64,000 nt of DNA from Metridium senile (taxonomy: Eukaryota; Cnidaria; Anthozoa; Actiniaria; Metridiidae). Shown piece by piece: positions 40,001-50,114 of this stretch. How positions within the stretch are numbered: position 1 is the first letter of the stretch; each line of letters starts with the position of its first letter. The notes beneath the pieces were generated by a model that worked only from the letters and a program-made list of their open reading frames with translations, was not told the origin of the DNA and searched no databases. The position numbers were made by a program, and so were the translations under genes. The stretch spans positions 47,709,290 through 47,773,289 of the forward strand of contig OX459096.1 of assembly GCA_949775045.1 (NCBI GenBank), in the 5' to 3' direction.

Positions 40001-43000
40001 ATTTATTTCAGAGCATAGTGCAATAGCTGTTATAATTACAGTTATATGCAAATGATTTTGAACAATGGGTTGAAGTCAAGGCTTTCGGGGGAAAACAATA
40101 GGTTTGCCCGAAAGCCTCGATTTGAATCCATTATTTGAAATCATTTTCATATAACTGTAATAACAGCTATTCAAATTTACGAAGCACTAATCCTCCCACA
40201 CTTTGACTATTGCAGCACAGTGTGGGATGGATAAAATACAAAACTTAGTGACAAAAATTACAAAACAGAGCAGCAAGGGCTATCACCAAGTCATGCTATG
40301 ACATAAGATCTGGTGATATCATCAAAGAGTTAAATTGGGACACGCTTACCGTTCGTCGTAGAAAACAAAAAGAATTATTAATGTTTAAAGTAATGAACAA
40401 GCGATGTAGATGAGGCATGATCGTCCGGGGTGGTGTAGTCTTGAGAAGAGACTCTGAAGATGACTTCCGCTCAGGTTGTCGAAACGTCAGACATCAACAC
40501 CATCAGTCTTTCTCAAGACTACACCACCCCAGACGATCATGTCTCATCTACATCGATTACACCTGGGATCAGACCATTCACTCTTAATGAACAAGCATGC
40601 CCCAATCTACTTAGAAAATATATTTCAGAACTATCAAACTAATTACCAAATTACGTAACATTGAGACTGAAAACTATCACTACCTGGACCAAAGACAGAA
40701 TATTTAAAACGCAGCTTCAGCTACAGTGCTGCAAAGCTATGGAACGAATTGCCAGTTTCAATCAGGAATATATAAACACATTCCAAGCGTTTAAAAATGA
40801 AATTGATAGTTATTATCAACTTCCCACGGCAAACTGAAAAACAGTATCTATTGCTTTTTATACACTTACGGTAATCATAATGTATATAAATTTTTTTATT
40901 TAGCTATTGACTGATGTTTTTAACCGTGTTTAAATAAGGTTTATTCATTCATTCATTCATAATTTGATGTCTGTAATTGGTCCAATTGAGATGAAAAAAT
41001 GTCAAAATAATGTCAAAAATTCATCGAAAGTTTTTGTAAGTGACTATGGTATGGCGATTCACACAGTAATAACCATGAAAAGTCAAAGTTAGTTTTTCAC
41101 TGATATTTATCAAGTGTGAGGAGAACAATTATTGTTTTAGTAAAAATACATATCTGTATCCATCAGAATGGGCTTTTCTATAGATATATGTACTTGGTGC
41201 ACTTGGCAAGTGTTGATGTACATGTAGTTTAATATAATTATCATTAAACAAATGATTTCTTTGTACCTTCTTCATGGTATTGAGATACAGACTTCCCATA
41301 ACAAAACTCATACGTCCACCAACCTTTGTTCTGTCAGTAGCAAAAATACCAATAAGATGTTTAGATTTTACAGTTTTTAACCCAGATGTCAAACAAGTTT
41401 GAAATGAGTTCATCCAATTCCACACTCTACACAATTAGAAATAAACCATGATTTCTAGATTGCAATGTTTGTATATATACCAACTTTAGAACATCCTAAG
41501 AACCAGCAATTTCATTGTTGTAGATATTCAGACTATTTTTACTCATTATTCACCTCCAATTCTCGCTATATTTACATTCAGCTCAGAGAATAATTGTTAT
41601 AATCGTAGAATACACTTGAATATCAGTCCAAATCTGTCATGCAAAAAGTCCACATTGCCTATGTTGGTTCACAATAAACCATAATGCAATTATTAGCAAT
41701 CAATGAATGCAATCACTTTAAATGTGATCTTGAACCAGATTTATCCACTATTGTGTAATCCATTGCAATCATATGCAATTAGCCATTTCGAAGTTGTGCA
41801 GGGAACTGGTGATTAATTGGCTATGCACTGCATTCTGGGGCTGTTTTGAGGGACACTACCACAACATGGCCACTAAAGACCACTAAGTGAATGTATTCAT
41901 ACTCGAACCCAAAAATATCAACACAATAATAACTTGAATACTTACATGGTGAAGACATTTGTTTTCTAATGACTGCAGTAAATCTGTCACTTCTTTGGTA
42001 GTAAAGGTTCTTTTTGACTCATCCACTGATTCTTTGGCTTCAAGTTCAGGTAAAGTACATTGATATTGCTGGCCATGTTTTGAAGAGAGCATTAAAGAAT
42101 TTGCAACATCTGGATCCTAGAATTTGAAGAAAACAATTGTTCATTATTGTTGTACAGTAATGCAACATTATTTTATTTATATTTAATATAAAGTTTGCCC
42201 CTAGAGCAGGGTATCTTCAAGGAGCAGCACTCTACTACAGGGACCCATTAGAGGGCTTTCACTTATTAGTGTAAAAAAAAATCACCTGTTGTCTTTTCCT
42301 AATTTTATATTGAATGTCTTACATAGGGCATACAATTTCCCCCTTGAGTCCTGGATAGGGTCTACTTTTTACCAATTTGTCTTGAATAGGGTACGTATTT
42401 TTAGGATTCTGCTGTCTTAAATAGGGTCAGGGTTTAGAGGTACCAGGGGAACATCCCTGTCAGAAACTGGAAATGGAAATAGATTCTCCTTAATTCTTTT
42501 ATGATCCTGGCAAGTGTGCAAATTTAGCATAACACATTAAAACGTCCGATTCAAATCGGTTTCATCAAGTCAATCAGGATGCAGATGCTAAATAAACTGT
42601 CATGCATGTAAGAAGTAAACGTTTCAGTGTACATACTATTCATTTAATATGTCATGTGGGGCAATATTTGAAGATAAAAACAGTAGCTAAATACAAAGTT
42701 TGATAATATTATAGTTCATTTTTAGAGGAATTCCATCAAATAAAAACCATGGGTGATGTTCTATGAAAGGTATTAAGATAAAGACATGACAAATGACCAT
42801 TAAAAATTAACAAAAATCTTAACTATCGTCAACTAAAATTGGATAGGTTTTAGAATAAAACTTTAAATATGTAGATAACGTATTTGTTTCAAATAGTATG
42901 ACCAGATGTTTTTTTAGGGATGCTTGTTGATTTAGCCTTCCAGAACTCTGATGTCCTTTGATGTATTTTGACGTCGCATTCACTCATTGGTCAAAGAAAG

Positions 43001-43164
43001 AGAACTAAAAAACTTACCGTTTTAAGTAAAACAGGAACTCCAGTAATTTCTATTCCATATTTAGTGTTTTGTATTTCTTCTATGTTAATGAAAGACCAAG
43101 ATGATGTGATAAAATTGTTGAAAAGTGTTAAAATAAAAACCTGTCTTACAGACAGCACCGCCAT
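28012..43164 (-). CDS. OS9: OS-9, ER lectin of ER-associated degradation
   Basis: OS-9 binds trimmed N-glycans on misfolded glycoproteins in the ER lumen and hands them to the HRD1/SEL1L ubiquitin ligase. Thirteen minus-strand exons join in frame to 961 aa: 43018-43164 (signal peptide, then INIEEIQNTKYGIEI), 41946-42116, 41267-41330 (WWTYEFCYGK), 38176-38243, 37522-37623, 35812-36010, 34678-35005, 32898-33325, 32126-32321, 30110-30403, 28912-29516, 28492-28616 and 28012-28170. The MRH lectin domain keeps the double Trp and the sugar-contact residues Gln (SQYH), Arg (AQRTTEV), Glu (NEPSSC) and Tyr (CTYAM). The C-terminal region KVRVSKI...GKIRVKII...ESNYNLVW matches vertebrate OS-9. The protein is longer than human OS-9 (about 667 aa) because of a charged middle with a run of nine Lys. 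The intron after 35812 has a GC donor (AG|GCAAGT). Confidence 0.95.
29757..29806. repeat. (CTCTG)n pentanucleotide microsatellite
   Basis: About nine perfect GCTCT units in the OS-9 intron between the exons at 28912-29516 and 30110-30403. Confidence 0.95.
29882..30091. mobile_element. pogo-like MITE, copy 3
   Basis: Begins TACAGTGTGGAACCCCG and ends CGGGGTACCACTGTA. A 20-bp inner block TTAATACGGCCACCCTG is tandemly repeated, unlike copies 1 and 2. It ends about 18 bp from the OS-9 exon at 30110-30403, on that exon's donor side. Confidence 0.75.
31440..31915 (-). pseudogene. 5'-truncated non-LTR retrotransposon, 3' end, with (AAT)n tail
   Basis: A 91-residue minus-strand open frame with RTKRFQNSFIPYAIKKWD near its end resembles the C-terminus of L2/CR1-type reverse transcriptase proteins. 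The 3' side has a short UTR (AATTAATAAAGC in minus sense) and ends in about nine AAT triplets at 31443-31470, a typical tail of this class. It is inserted in an OS-9 intron in sense orientation. No catalytic motif remains. Confidence 0.6.
33490..34665. repeat. Complex AATAAC/AATGACAC satellite filling an OS-9 intron
   Basis: About 1.2 kb of CAATAGCAATAACAATGACA and ACAATAATAACAATA units, with variable lengths near 23-30 bp. It takes up most of the 1.35-kb intron between the exons at 34678-35005 and 32898-33325. It gives very long Leu/Tyr/Cys-rich open frames on the minus strand (up to 473 codons), which are repeat artefacts. Confidence 0.9.
35126..35322. mobile_element. MITE, AACAGGTTCCCATTTAAATC family, copy 2 (compact form)
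   Basis: 197 bp; ends TAACAGGTTCCCATTTAAAT and ATTTAAATGGGAACCTGTTT. The core arms are GTTGATGTGTGCTAAACAC / GTGTTTAGCACACATCAAC. Only two of the 20-bp AAAGTACAGATTTAAATGGG blocks are present, against about six in copy 1. OS-9 intron. Confidence 0.8.
35382..35506. mobile_element. Hairpin MITE with exact 9-bp target duplication (MULE-like)
   Basis: 125 bp; arms GCCTCCTATGCAGCCGCTC and GAGCGGCTGCATAGGAGG, with inner perfect arms AATACGAGTCTCCCCACGGA / TCCGTGGGGAGACTCGTATT. It is flanked by GCCTCAAAG at 35373-35381 and 35507-35515. The near-perfect arms suggest a recent insertion. Confidence 0.9.
35559..35771. mobile_element. MITE with GGGCTTTCATTTATTA ends, copy 2
   Basis: Related to 22801-22983: begins TGGGCTTTCATTTATTAGTG and ends TAGGAAAGCCTCC, with TATAGGGGGGTTGTTAC inside. 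It stops about 40 bp from the OS-9 exon at 35812, on its donor side. Confidence 0.65.
36008..37500 (-). repeat. 38-bp satellite of about 39 copies that repeats the intron's own 3' splice site
   Basis: The OS-9 intron between exons 37522-37623 and 35812-36010 is 1511 bp long. All but about 21 bp of it is a head-to-tail array of a 38-bp unit. In gene (minus) sense the unit contains TTTTCCAATCTGTTTTAG followed by TTCATTC. The real acceptor at 36011 reads the same CCAATCTGTTTTAG|TTCA. Every unit therefore carries a pyrimidine tract, an AG and the first exon bases. Units vary by one or two bases (GAATGAAT versus GAATGGAT; CAGATTGG versus CAGATTAG or GAGATTGG). Confidence 0.9.
40022..40171. mobile_element. 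Hairpin MITE nested in the retrotransposon
   Basis: 150 bp; arms ATAGCTGTTATAATTACAGT and ACTGTAATAACAGCTAT, with AAGGCTTTCGGG / CCCGAAAGCC near the loop. It splits the reverse transcriptase C-terminal reading frame, so it arrived after the retrotransposon. Confidence 0.8.
40402..40555 (+). mobile_element. Hairpin element with a hammerhead-like loop, nested in the retrotransposon
   Basis: 154 bp; arms CGATGTAGATGAGGCATGAT and ATCATGTCTCATCTACATCG, then GGGGTGGTGTAGTCTTGAGA / TCTCAAGACTACACCACCCC. The loop region holds CTGAAGA, a GAC/GTC stem and GAAACGTC, in the order of a hammerhead ribozyme core (CUGANGA ... GAAA ... GUC). It interrupts the reverse transcriptase frame after KVMNK. Ribozyme identity is an inference from motif order only. 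Confidence 0.6.
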
Positions 43165-43739
43165 GTTTTGTTGTGATGACTGCTTTGAATTATGGGTTTT
43201 ATTATTGTAGTATGACTGAGTAACCAAGCCTAAAAGAAACTAAAAATGATTGATTATTTATAAAGTCAAGTGGGTACTCACATCATATCAGAAGAAACAG
43301 ACGAAAAATGGTCTATAGTCTAAATAAAATAATATTCACAATTATGAAATTCGTAAATTATTTTTCACAAAAAATGTAAAGAGTCCACAGGGAGCCCAAG
43401 CTCGTCACTTTTACAGTAAATGTATGGAGTCGCGAAATATCCTTAGGCTGTCCCTCAAATATACACTAATAAAGACGTATTTTGACGTAGATAGTTGTGT
43501 ATAACTGTTTTCTAGTCTGACCGAGTTTTAGCTCAATTAGAGCGATTTTGACGAAAATACTGGGCTCCCTGTGGCGAGTCTAGCAGCGAGTTTTCGTCTC
43601 CAGGCCCATCTCTCCTAGATATCTCTCCTGCCTGGTAAAAATATATATCGAACTTGTTGGACATCTATGAGGAAGTACATACGTATTAATCAACTCATTT
43701 TTGGTAATACGATTTGTAAATTGTTGCGATTGAAGTATT
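43165..43739. promoter_or_regulatory. Shared 5' region of divergent OS-9 and QPRT genes
   Basis: 575 bp separate the start codons of OS-9 (minus, 43164) and QPRT (plus, 43740). The stretch should contain both 5' UTRs and a shared or two separate promoters. I see no clear TATA box. TTTTGACGTAG at about 43482 contains a CRE half-site. No coding sequence is recognised. Confidence 0.45.
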
Positions 43740-44654
43740 ATGGATGATCTTTGTGAACAAAATGTAAACTTTGCTCATTTACTCAATCCAATAACTGTTC
43801 AAAGACACGTTCAAAAATGGCTACAAGAAGACTTACCAGCTTTCGATTATGGAGGCTTCGTCGTTGGCGATAAACAAGAGCAAGCTATACTTCTTTGTAA
43901 ATCACAGGGTGTACTTGCAGGGATGCCGTTTTTCAATGCAGTGTTTGAGGAACTCGGTTGTACTGTTGAATGGAGTTATCCCGAGGGGGTACCCCTAGAG
44001 CCAGTTTGTGCAGCTGCTGTTGTAAAGGGTAGAGTAAACAAACTGTTAAAAGGAGAGAGGCTTGCATTAAACTGCTTGAGTCGTGCCAGTGGTATAGCTA
44101 CTAAAGCTAGAAACTTAGTCAACTTAAAGAATAAACATAAATGGGAAGGTGAAATTGCAGCAACTCGAAAGACCACGCCTGGGTTTCGACTAGTTGAGAA
44201 GTATTCAACACTAGTAGGTGGGGCATCTACTCATCGCTATGACCTGTCATCTATGATTATGCTAAAAGACAACCACATATGGTCAGCTGGTGATGTCAGT
44301 AAAGCTGTCAAGAATGCTAGAAAAGCTGGTGGATTTTCAATCAAGATTGAAGTGGAGTGTCGGTCTATTGATGAAGCTAGGAGTGCTTCTACTGCTGGTG
44401 CAGATATTGTTATGCTGGACAATTTCTCTCCACAAATCCTTCACAAGACAGCTGCAACTTTAAAGGAAGAGTTTCCCAGTCTATTGATTGAAGCTAGCGG
44501 TGGCATAACAGAGAGTAATATACTGAACTATTTTGGGCCTAATATTGATGTGGTATCATTAGGTTCTATAACTCAGGGTTATAAGCCTGTTAACTTCTCT
44601 CTCAAGATATTAAAAGAAGGACATGATCCATATAATCCTTTAGTGACAACTTGA
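43740..44654 (+). CDS. QPRT: Nicotinate-nucleotide diphosphorylase (quinolinate phosphoribosyltransferase)
   Basis: QPRT converts quinolinate and PRPP to nicotinate mononucleotide, CO2 and pyrophosphate in de novo NAD synthesis; it is cytosolic. The 304-residue frame is complete from ATG to TGA and close to the usual length (about 290-300). Visible family motifs: [10 protein letters not shown] at 65-74, [14 protein letters not shown] at 111-124, [10 protein letters not shown] at 141-150, MLKDNHI at 174-180, IEVEC at 203-207, LDNF at 226-229, EASGGI at 251-256 and SLGSITQ at 273-279. These cover the PRPP- and quinolinate-binding residues, so the enzyme looks intact. It has no intron, unlike every other gene here. 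It is divergent to OS-9. Confidence 0.97.
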   Translation: MDDLCEQNVNFAHLLNPITVQRHVQKWLQEDLPAFDYGGFVVGDKQEQAILLCKSQGVLAGMPFFNAVFEELGCTVEWSYPEGVPLEPVCAAAVVKGRVNKLLKGERLALNCLSRASGIATKARNLVNLKNKHKWEGEIAATRKTTPGFRLVEKYSTLVGGASTHRYDLSSMIMLKDNHIWSAGDVSKAVKNARKAGGFSIKIEVECRSIDEARSASTAGADIVMLDNFSPQILHKTAATLKEEFPSLLIEASGGITESNILNYFGPNIDVVSLGSITQGYKPVNFSLKILKEGHDPYNPLVTT

Positions 44655-46073
44655 TGCAATGATCAGTTGAAAAATAATATTTTTGTTGTAGGAAAAGTCA
44701 CCACTTGGACAAAATTAGACCATGCAATTAGTTATTGTTTGGGGGTTGTATACCCTGGATACCAGAGGGTCTCAGTTGTCTTCTGTAGGGGTATGTTTGA
44801 GTCGCATAGCGACGAGAAATTCAGTCACAAACAATTCAAAATGTACAAAATACTCCTCGCAAGTACTCTAAACCTTGACAATAGACCTAATCGGCTAACG
44901 CGTTGCTATGTACTGGTTTCCACCCAATTCAAATCTTTTATTTGGGAATAATATTCTTTGTCTTATCTATTTCAATGTCACATCGCACAGCATCGCACAT
45001 AATTCTATTGTCCTTTTGGACATTTACTTATGGCCCGCAAATTATTCAAAATAGGCTTTATTTGAATAAATTATCGACATTGATAGTTCTGATTGGTTGT
45101 TTGAACGTCTGATTAGATGAAGTTCTGAATGGTTGACAAAAGAATAATTTCACTTGTCCGACTTAAGCCGATTTAATACCGAGAACAAAGAGAGTAGGAT
45201 TACTTAATTGCAGCTTAACTTATTACACCGCATAACTTAAAGTGGCATATTGGGATTTGAACGTCAGCTGCAAGAGCCTTAGATAATGAGCTCAAATATT
45301 CAGCTCAAAAAAGGGAGTCTTATAAAAAAGGTTTTTGTAGAAGTAAAGGATGCAAAATGTTGCTTGGATTACGATGTTAATTTTACACCCCCTACCTAAG
45401 TTTAACCTGTTATTAAAACCGACAAATTACAGTTGGAATATTGGCTCCCCACAAAAAAATGCCGATTTTTGACAAATTTGAGCTCAAAAAAGAGTCTTAG
45501 TTATTGACATTATAAACATTTGATATTGCAAACGTTTAGTCAACATTTCATCTTTGATTTGCACCCCCTACCTAACTGAGATCACCTTTTAAAATGTATT
45601 TTATTACACGAAGTTGAGCAATTTTGGCCTGTTTTCTTTGTAAATTACCTCATTAAATACGCTTCGCCTGATTGAGCTTCGCGCTCAAACAGCAGAAAAG
45701 ACCCGGATTTTGTCCGGGCATTCTGTGCGATGTCACGTGGAAAATATTTGGAACAAATGTTTTTATTCCAGAGGTTTTGAACGCGTTAGCCATTAGGTCT
45801 ATTCTCAAACCTCTGGCATCCATGATAGGCAAGTTTAATTTTTTGGTCTTTCATGTAAAGTACTAGATATGTTGTCATATCTCTATTTTCATGATTATCA
45901 ACTCGCAAACACTAATATAAATAAGAAGACATAAAGCAAGTCAATAAAGCTTATTTAACAATTTATTTTTCAAGAGTAAGTTAGTTGGGTCATAAAGATG
46001 CCTTTATTACTGCTATCAAAAGAAAAGTAAAATAATCCCGGTGTGTAAGAGAAACAAATATAAAAAAGACGTA
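44655..46073. other. Intergenic region between convergent QPRT and DUF4795 genes
   Basis: No gene recognised. It contains a large imperfect inverted structure: ACCTAATCGGCTAACGCGTT at about 44886 is answered by AACGCGTTAGCCATTAGGT at about 45780. Inside are two diverged copies of a block ending in CACCCCCTACCTAA (about 45388 and 45563). Probably an old transposon remnant. The short open frames here have no family features. Confidence 0.5.
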
Positions 46074-49000
46074 TTAAGAGCTATCAATATCATCTATGCT
46101 TTTGGGTTCTTTCATGGCAGACGTCGGGGTGTTGCTACGACAACGATCTTGATCATTCCTCTGGTTTATAGATGAAGGTGACACTGGTTTGTCATTGATC
46201 TGTGGCAAAACCACTGGTACATCCTCCACTAATCCTTTGTAAATGTGACCATCCTGACCCATAATGTCAACGTTCTGTAAGTTCTTTACATTCTTTTCTT
46301 CTGACTCAACAAGTATCTCTTCTTTGTTGAGCTGTAGTCCCCGTATGATGCTGCGGCTGTGTGGAAAAGAAAGGGTGTGGCTACCACCACATGGCCTGTC
46401 AATCACTTCAGCTAGTTCTTCGACATTGGGAACTCCACTAGAAAATCACAATGAACAAAAGCAATTTAATCATTAGTGCAATGTCATGATGTTCAGATAT
46501 TACTGTTTGCACCAATTGTCCGGAACAACAATGGCGGGTAGTTTCCGAGTGAATAGAATTTAAAGTGTGTATATAGAGCACATCTCCGATGTGTGTTTTT
46601 ACTTTATATACCGCAGTGACTGTATATACGGACCACTACTAATAAATGGGCAACGTATAACCGCACGGTCTGAAACACGAAGGTTTGTAGTTAGAAAGTC
46701 AGTGTGAAGGTGTGAGTATGTTCAAGTTACTGACAAAAGCGTTTTATGTGCAGTTGCTTAGAAGAATGCACTTCATTCATCAAGTTTTAAGTTTAACCCT
46801 CTCTAACTATGGTTTAACTGAATAACCCGTGAACTATAATGAACTAACATAGGATATTACGTTTCAAGTGTACTTACTTTAGCTTGAGGAGTTCACTTTG
46901 TAGTCTTTTACGTCGATAATCAATTGCCTCAAAGCGCTCTTGTTCAATTTCCAGACCTCCTCTTAACATATGCTGGCGCACTTGGTCTAGCTCATACGTT
47001 GTGTACGGCCTATTAGACTTTTTAATCGGCATAGGTTGTGTTGACGGTAAAGGAGGGAACATCACGTCCCGTGCGTACTCTACAGGGCGATCGCATGAGA
47101 TACACGAGAAGTTCTTGATAAGCACCTTCCTGAATCCCGCAGCATATTCTTCTGCAGGAGGACGGATCTCAACTGGTTTTGGTTTGAAAGCTTTGAGTCT
47201 CTCCTCAAAATAGTGCTTTAATGGCTCAACTTCTGTCTTATCGAGTTTGTTCTTGATGTGCCCTGAAATGCTGTTGATGGCTTCTCCTAAGATATTCTCC
47301 TGTTATTGCAAAGTCAAACAATTATGATTTGTTACATTTTTTTACTCTCATATTGTTTGTTTATTGTCATGTTGTTTGTCAGTTTCAGCATCTTTATGTT
47401 TGTCTGTTTATCTGTTCTGTTTGTCTACTTGTGTGTTGTACTTACGTGTCTTTCAAGTCTCTGCAAAAGATCTCTAAGAGACTGATCCACCAAACCTATG
47501 TAACGATCAAAGTCTTCACGCGCAACCTTCAACTCTACATCCCTCTTGTCAGCTTTGAACTTGATCTCATTGGTCACAAGATCCTTGTCCGCTTTCAGCA
47601 AATCCATGCGTTCGAGCTATCAAAATGGAAATGATAAATTAATACCATTCGAACATTTCTCCAGCCTTCAGTGTATTCATTGGTCATGAAAAGCATCTTT
47701 GTTCAAAGAAAGCTGACCACATAATAATATAGAATGATGACTTACAAAGTGTTCGTAGTGTAGAGGCTTAACTTTATCCATGGTCAAAGAAATATACCGC
47801 CAAAGCATTACTTAAATATTGATAAACCCTACAAAAAAACCTATCCCTGCAATTGTAACCTACTGTAGATAGTTCTGGATCAAAGGAAACAAACACCGTA
47901 GAATTACCTACAAGGTATTCCTTATCAAATATAAAAACCCTATCCCTGCAATTGTAACCTAAGGGTAGATAGTTCTGGATCAAACAAACACGATTAATCC
48001 TGGATGTGAGAACTTTCAAGAGTCATCAACAATAACTGAATGTTTTTATTACCTGTTGATGCAGTTCATCCAGAAATTTCTGTTTCTGATATACTTCTTC
48101 TAGAACACCCTTGTTAGCATGTTTCAAATTTTCCTTCTCTTCTTGTAAGTCAAATATCATCGTACGAATAAGGCTGATGTCTTCTGATGCATCAACACTG
48201 TTTGTGCGGGGTCGATGAATTGAGTGCCTCTTGAGGTCTTCCTTCTCGGAAAGAAGTGCTAAAGCAAAACAAAGCTTTACTCTATCAAAGATAATAAAAA
48301 CATCAGGCTAAAAGAATAGTTGAGGCATTCCTCATCCGTAAACAATTTCCATGGTCCATTTCGATATCACGGATAAATGCATGAACTATGCCATCATAAA
48401 CTGTAAAACAAAATCCTTCCAGTTTTGCCTAGAAAATTTCAAGAAAACTATGAAATTAATAAAAATAATCTAAAAACTTTAACAAAGGAGAAACACTGAA
48501 TGCATCATATCGCATCCAGTAAAAGAAAATGTGAATTTCAAAATCAAAGTACCAACCTTGTAATGTTGCACTTGTACTTTGCATATCTTTTTCTTTCAGT
48601 TCGAGATTACTTTGTATTTGTGACATCTGCAGCTTATTTTCTTCCATGCGTGCGCTAATTTGTTTGCGTTCGAAATCCAACCTTTTGGTTGCTTGTGATG
48701 TTTCTTTAGATGCAAGATCAATCTTGTTATTTAGGGCTTTAAGCTCTTGTCTCAACTGTGATATAAAATCATTTACACCGCTAGATGTAGTTTCAGTTTG
48801 AACAGTCATTTTCATTGATTCTAAGTTCTCTACACGGGCTGTCACATCTTTGAACTGCACTTCAAGAACAGCTTGCGCTTCCTGTAGTTCGTCGCACTTA
48901 TCCAGAGCTTCAAAACACTCTTTTGGTGGTTCACTTGAGATAACAAACGGTGCTGCCTCTTTACTATCGTCTTTGCTGCTCATAAAGCTAGTGGCCAACT

Positions 49001-50114
49001 GGTTGATTTCATGTTGCATTATCCTTTCGACCTCGCGCTTATATGCGTTCATGTGTGCAATTAGATCCTTAAGTTCCTGTCCAAGCTCCTCTAATTTCTT
49101 GTCACTTTCTTTTTCTAGGACTTCCCTTTCCTCTGCTTTCTCTCTTTCTTCTTTCTCTCTTTCTTCTTTCTCTCTTTGTATGTCAGCATCTAAGGAAGCC
49201 TTGTTTTCAAGCTTTTTTAACACGTCCTTAACATTTTCCATGTCTTTTGAAATGTAATCAATCTTTGAAGAACTTTTTCTAGCATCATGGAGTTCTGTTC
49301 TCAAGTTGTCGGTCATTTCAGAAAGTACTTGAATAGTACTCTCAAATGCATCAAGTCTACGTCCAATGTTGATGATTTCAATCATGTCCTGTGCAGGAGT
49401 TTTTGATTCACCTTGTAAAAGCATTGAAGCAGTGGATCTAACCGTCAGTGGGCTTCTTGGCTTTTCCAAATTTTCGACACGAGACATCAGGTCAAGGAAA
49501 TTTCTCTTCATCATTTTCAATTCGCCTCGAATGCTGTTATTGTCATAAAAACTATTGCTTGAACGCGAAGATGTCTTTTGAACACTCATTACTGGATTGA
49601 TTATCGAGCTTGGGAAAGTACTTGAAGGAGCTCTATTTGACAAAGGAGGAGTGACAGTTACATTAGGCGATCCCCTTGATCCTTCCGATTTCGCTATTGA
49701 CGAATCAGATGCGTTCACTGAGGCGATCATCTCTTTGCTCATTCTCGGAGTGGCAGATTTGGTTCGTCTTGAGTCTGAACGACTTGCTGATGCATATTGC
49801 GCATTTGGTGAAGTGGTATCTGAAAGTTGAGGCTTAACTACTGAATCGCCATCTACATCTTGCTCATCAATCAGGTTCAATTCACATGGTGAATGGTTTG
49901 TAGGGCTAAGTAAACCATCACGGAACATGTCATACACTGACTTGAAATCTTCACTTTCATCGTTTATACAAACTGTTTTCTGTTTGATTCCAAGATGTTG
50001 AATTATCTGGTACAAAAACCCTTTTAAAACGTTAAAATTCACATTGCCAACATCGGGAGTTGAAATTGCAACCTCTAACAATTGCTCCAAGTCTACTTTG
50101 GCCGACACCGACAT
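46074..50114 (-). CDS. DUF4795 coiled-coil protein, QRICH2/C16orf96-like
   Basis: Five minus-strand exons join in frame to 906 aa: 48557-50114, 48053-48258, 47446-47616, 46878-47299 and 46074-46437. The N-terminus (VDLEQLLEVAISTPDVG, NFNVLKGFLYQIIQHL) resembles the start of vertebrate C16orf96. A Ser-rich stretch follows, then a long coiled coil with a KEEREKEEREK block, and then the C-terminal DUF4795 part with NFSCISCDRPVEY, RPYTTYELDQVRQHM, CGGSHTLSFPHSR and IMGQDGHIYKG. These C-terminal motifs match vertebrate QRICH2, needed for sperm flagellum structure. A flagellar or ciliary role here is inferred from that. An RFX X-box-like site lies 150 bp upstream of the ATG. An extra micro-exon near 47730-47790 was considered and left out. 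Confidence 0.85.

Larger units (their letters stand above)
38484..40961 (+). pseudogene. Degenerate non-LTR retrotransposon (jockey/CR1-like reverse transcriptase)
   Basis: Plus-strand reverse transcriptase remnant. Recognisable in order: a linker with SPWLTKEI; the RT start RKAVGPDNIPNRLLK; WKQAKVTPIYKKGG and NYRPISVISSISKIYEK; FIDLQKAFDTIDHKIL; YGIPQGSNLSPLLFLIYIND; and the catalytic box as FADDTN. It ends with a C-terminal domain and a 3' ATTC tail (about 40946). Several frameshifts and in-frame stops (for example near 39256 and 39702) and a missing N-terminal endonuclease show it is dead and 5' truncated. Two hairpin elements (40022-40171 and 40402-40555) interrupt the C-terminal part. 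It is antisense to OS-9. Confidence 0.9.
38337..41069. mobile_element. MITE, TTACTGTGCGAC family, copy 2, split by a retrotransposon
   Basis: The left part (38337 to about 38483: TTACTGTGCGACCGTACCGT, TTGACATTATTTTGAC, GAGGCGGAGTTTATATC) and the right part (about 40962-41069: TTTGATGTCTGTAATTGG, ATGTCAAAATAATGTC, end ACACAGTAA) together match copy 6381-6601 in inverse orientation. The 2.5 kb between them is a non-LTR retrotransposon. The whole lies in the OS-9 intron between the exons at 41267-41330 and 38176-38243. Confidence 0.75.

Noticed and set aside
47730..47790. Micro-exon DKVKPLHYEHF in the DUF4795 gene
   Set aside because: It has a good donor but no AG acceptor in the needed phase, and the flanking exons join in frame without it.
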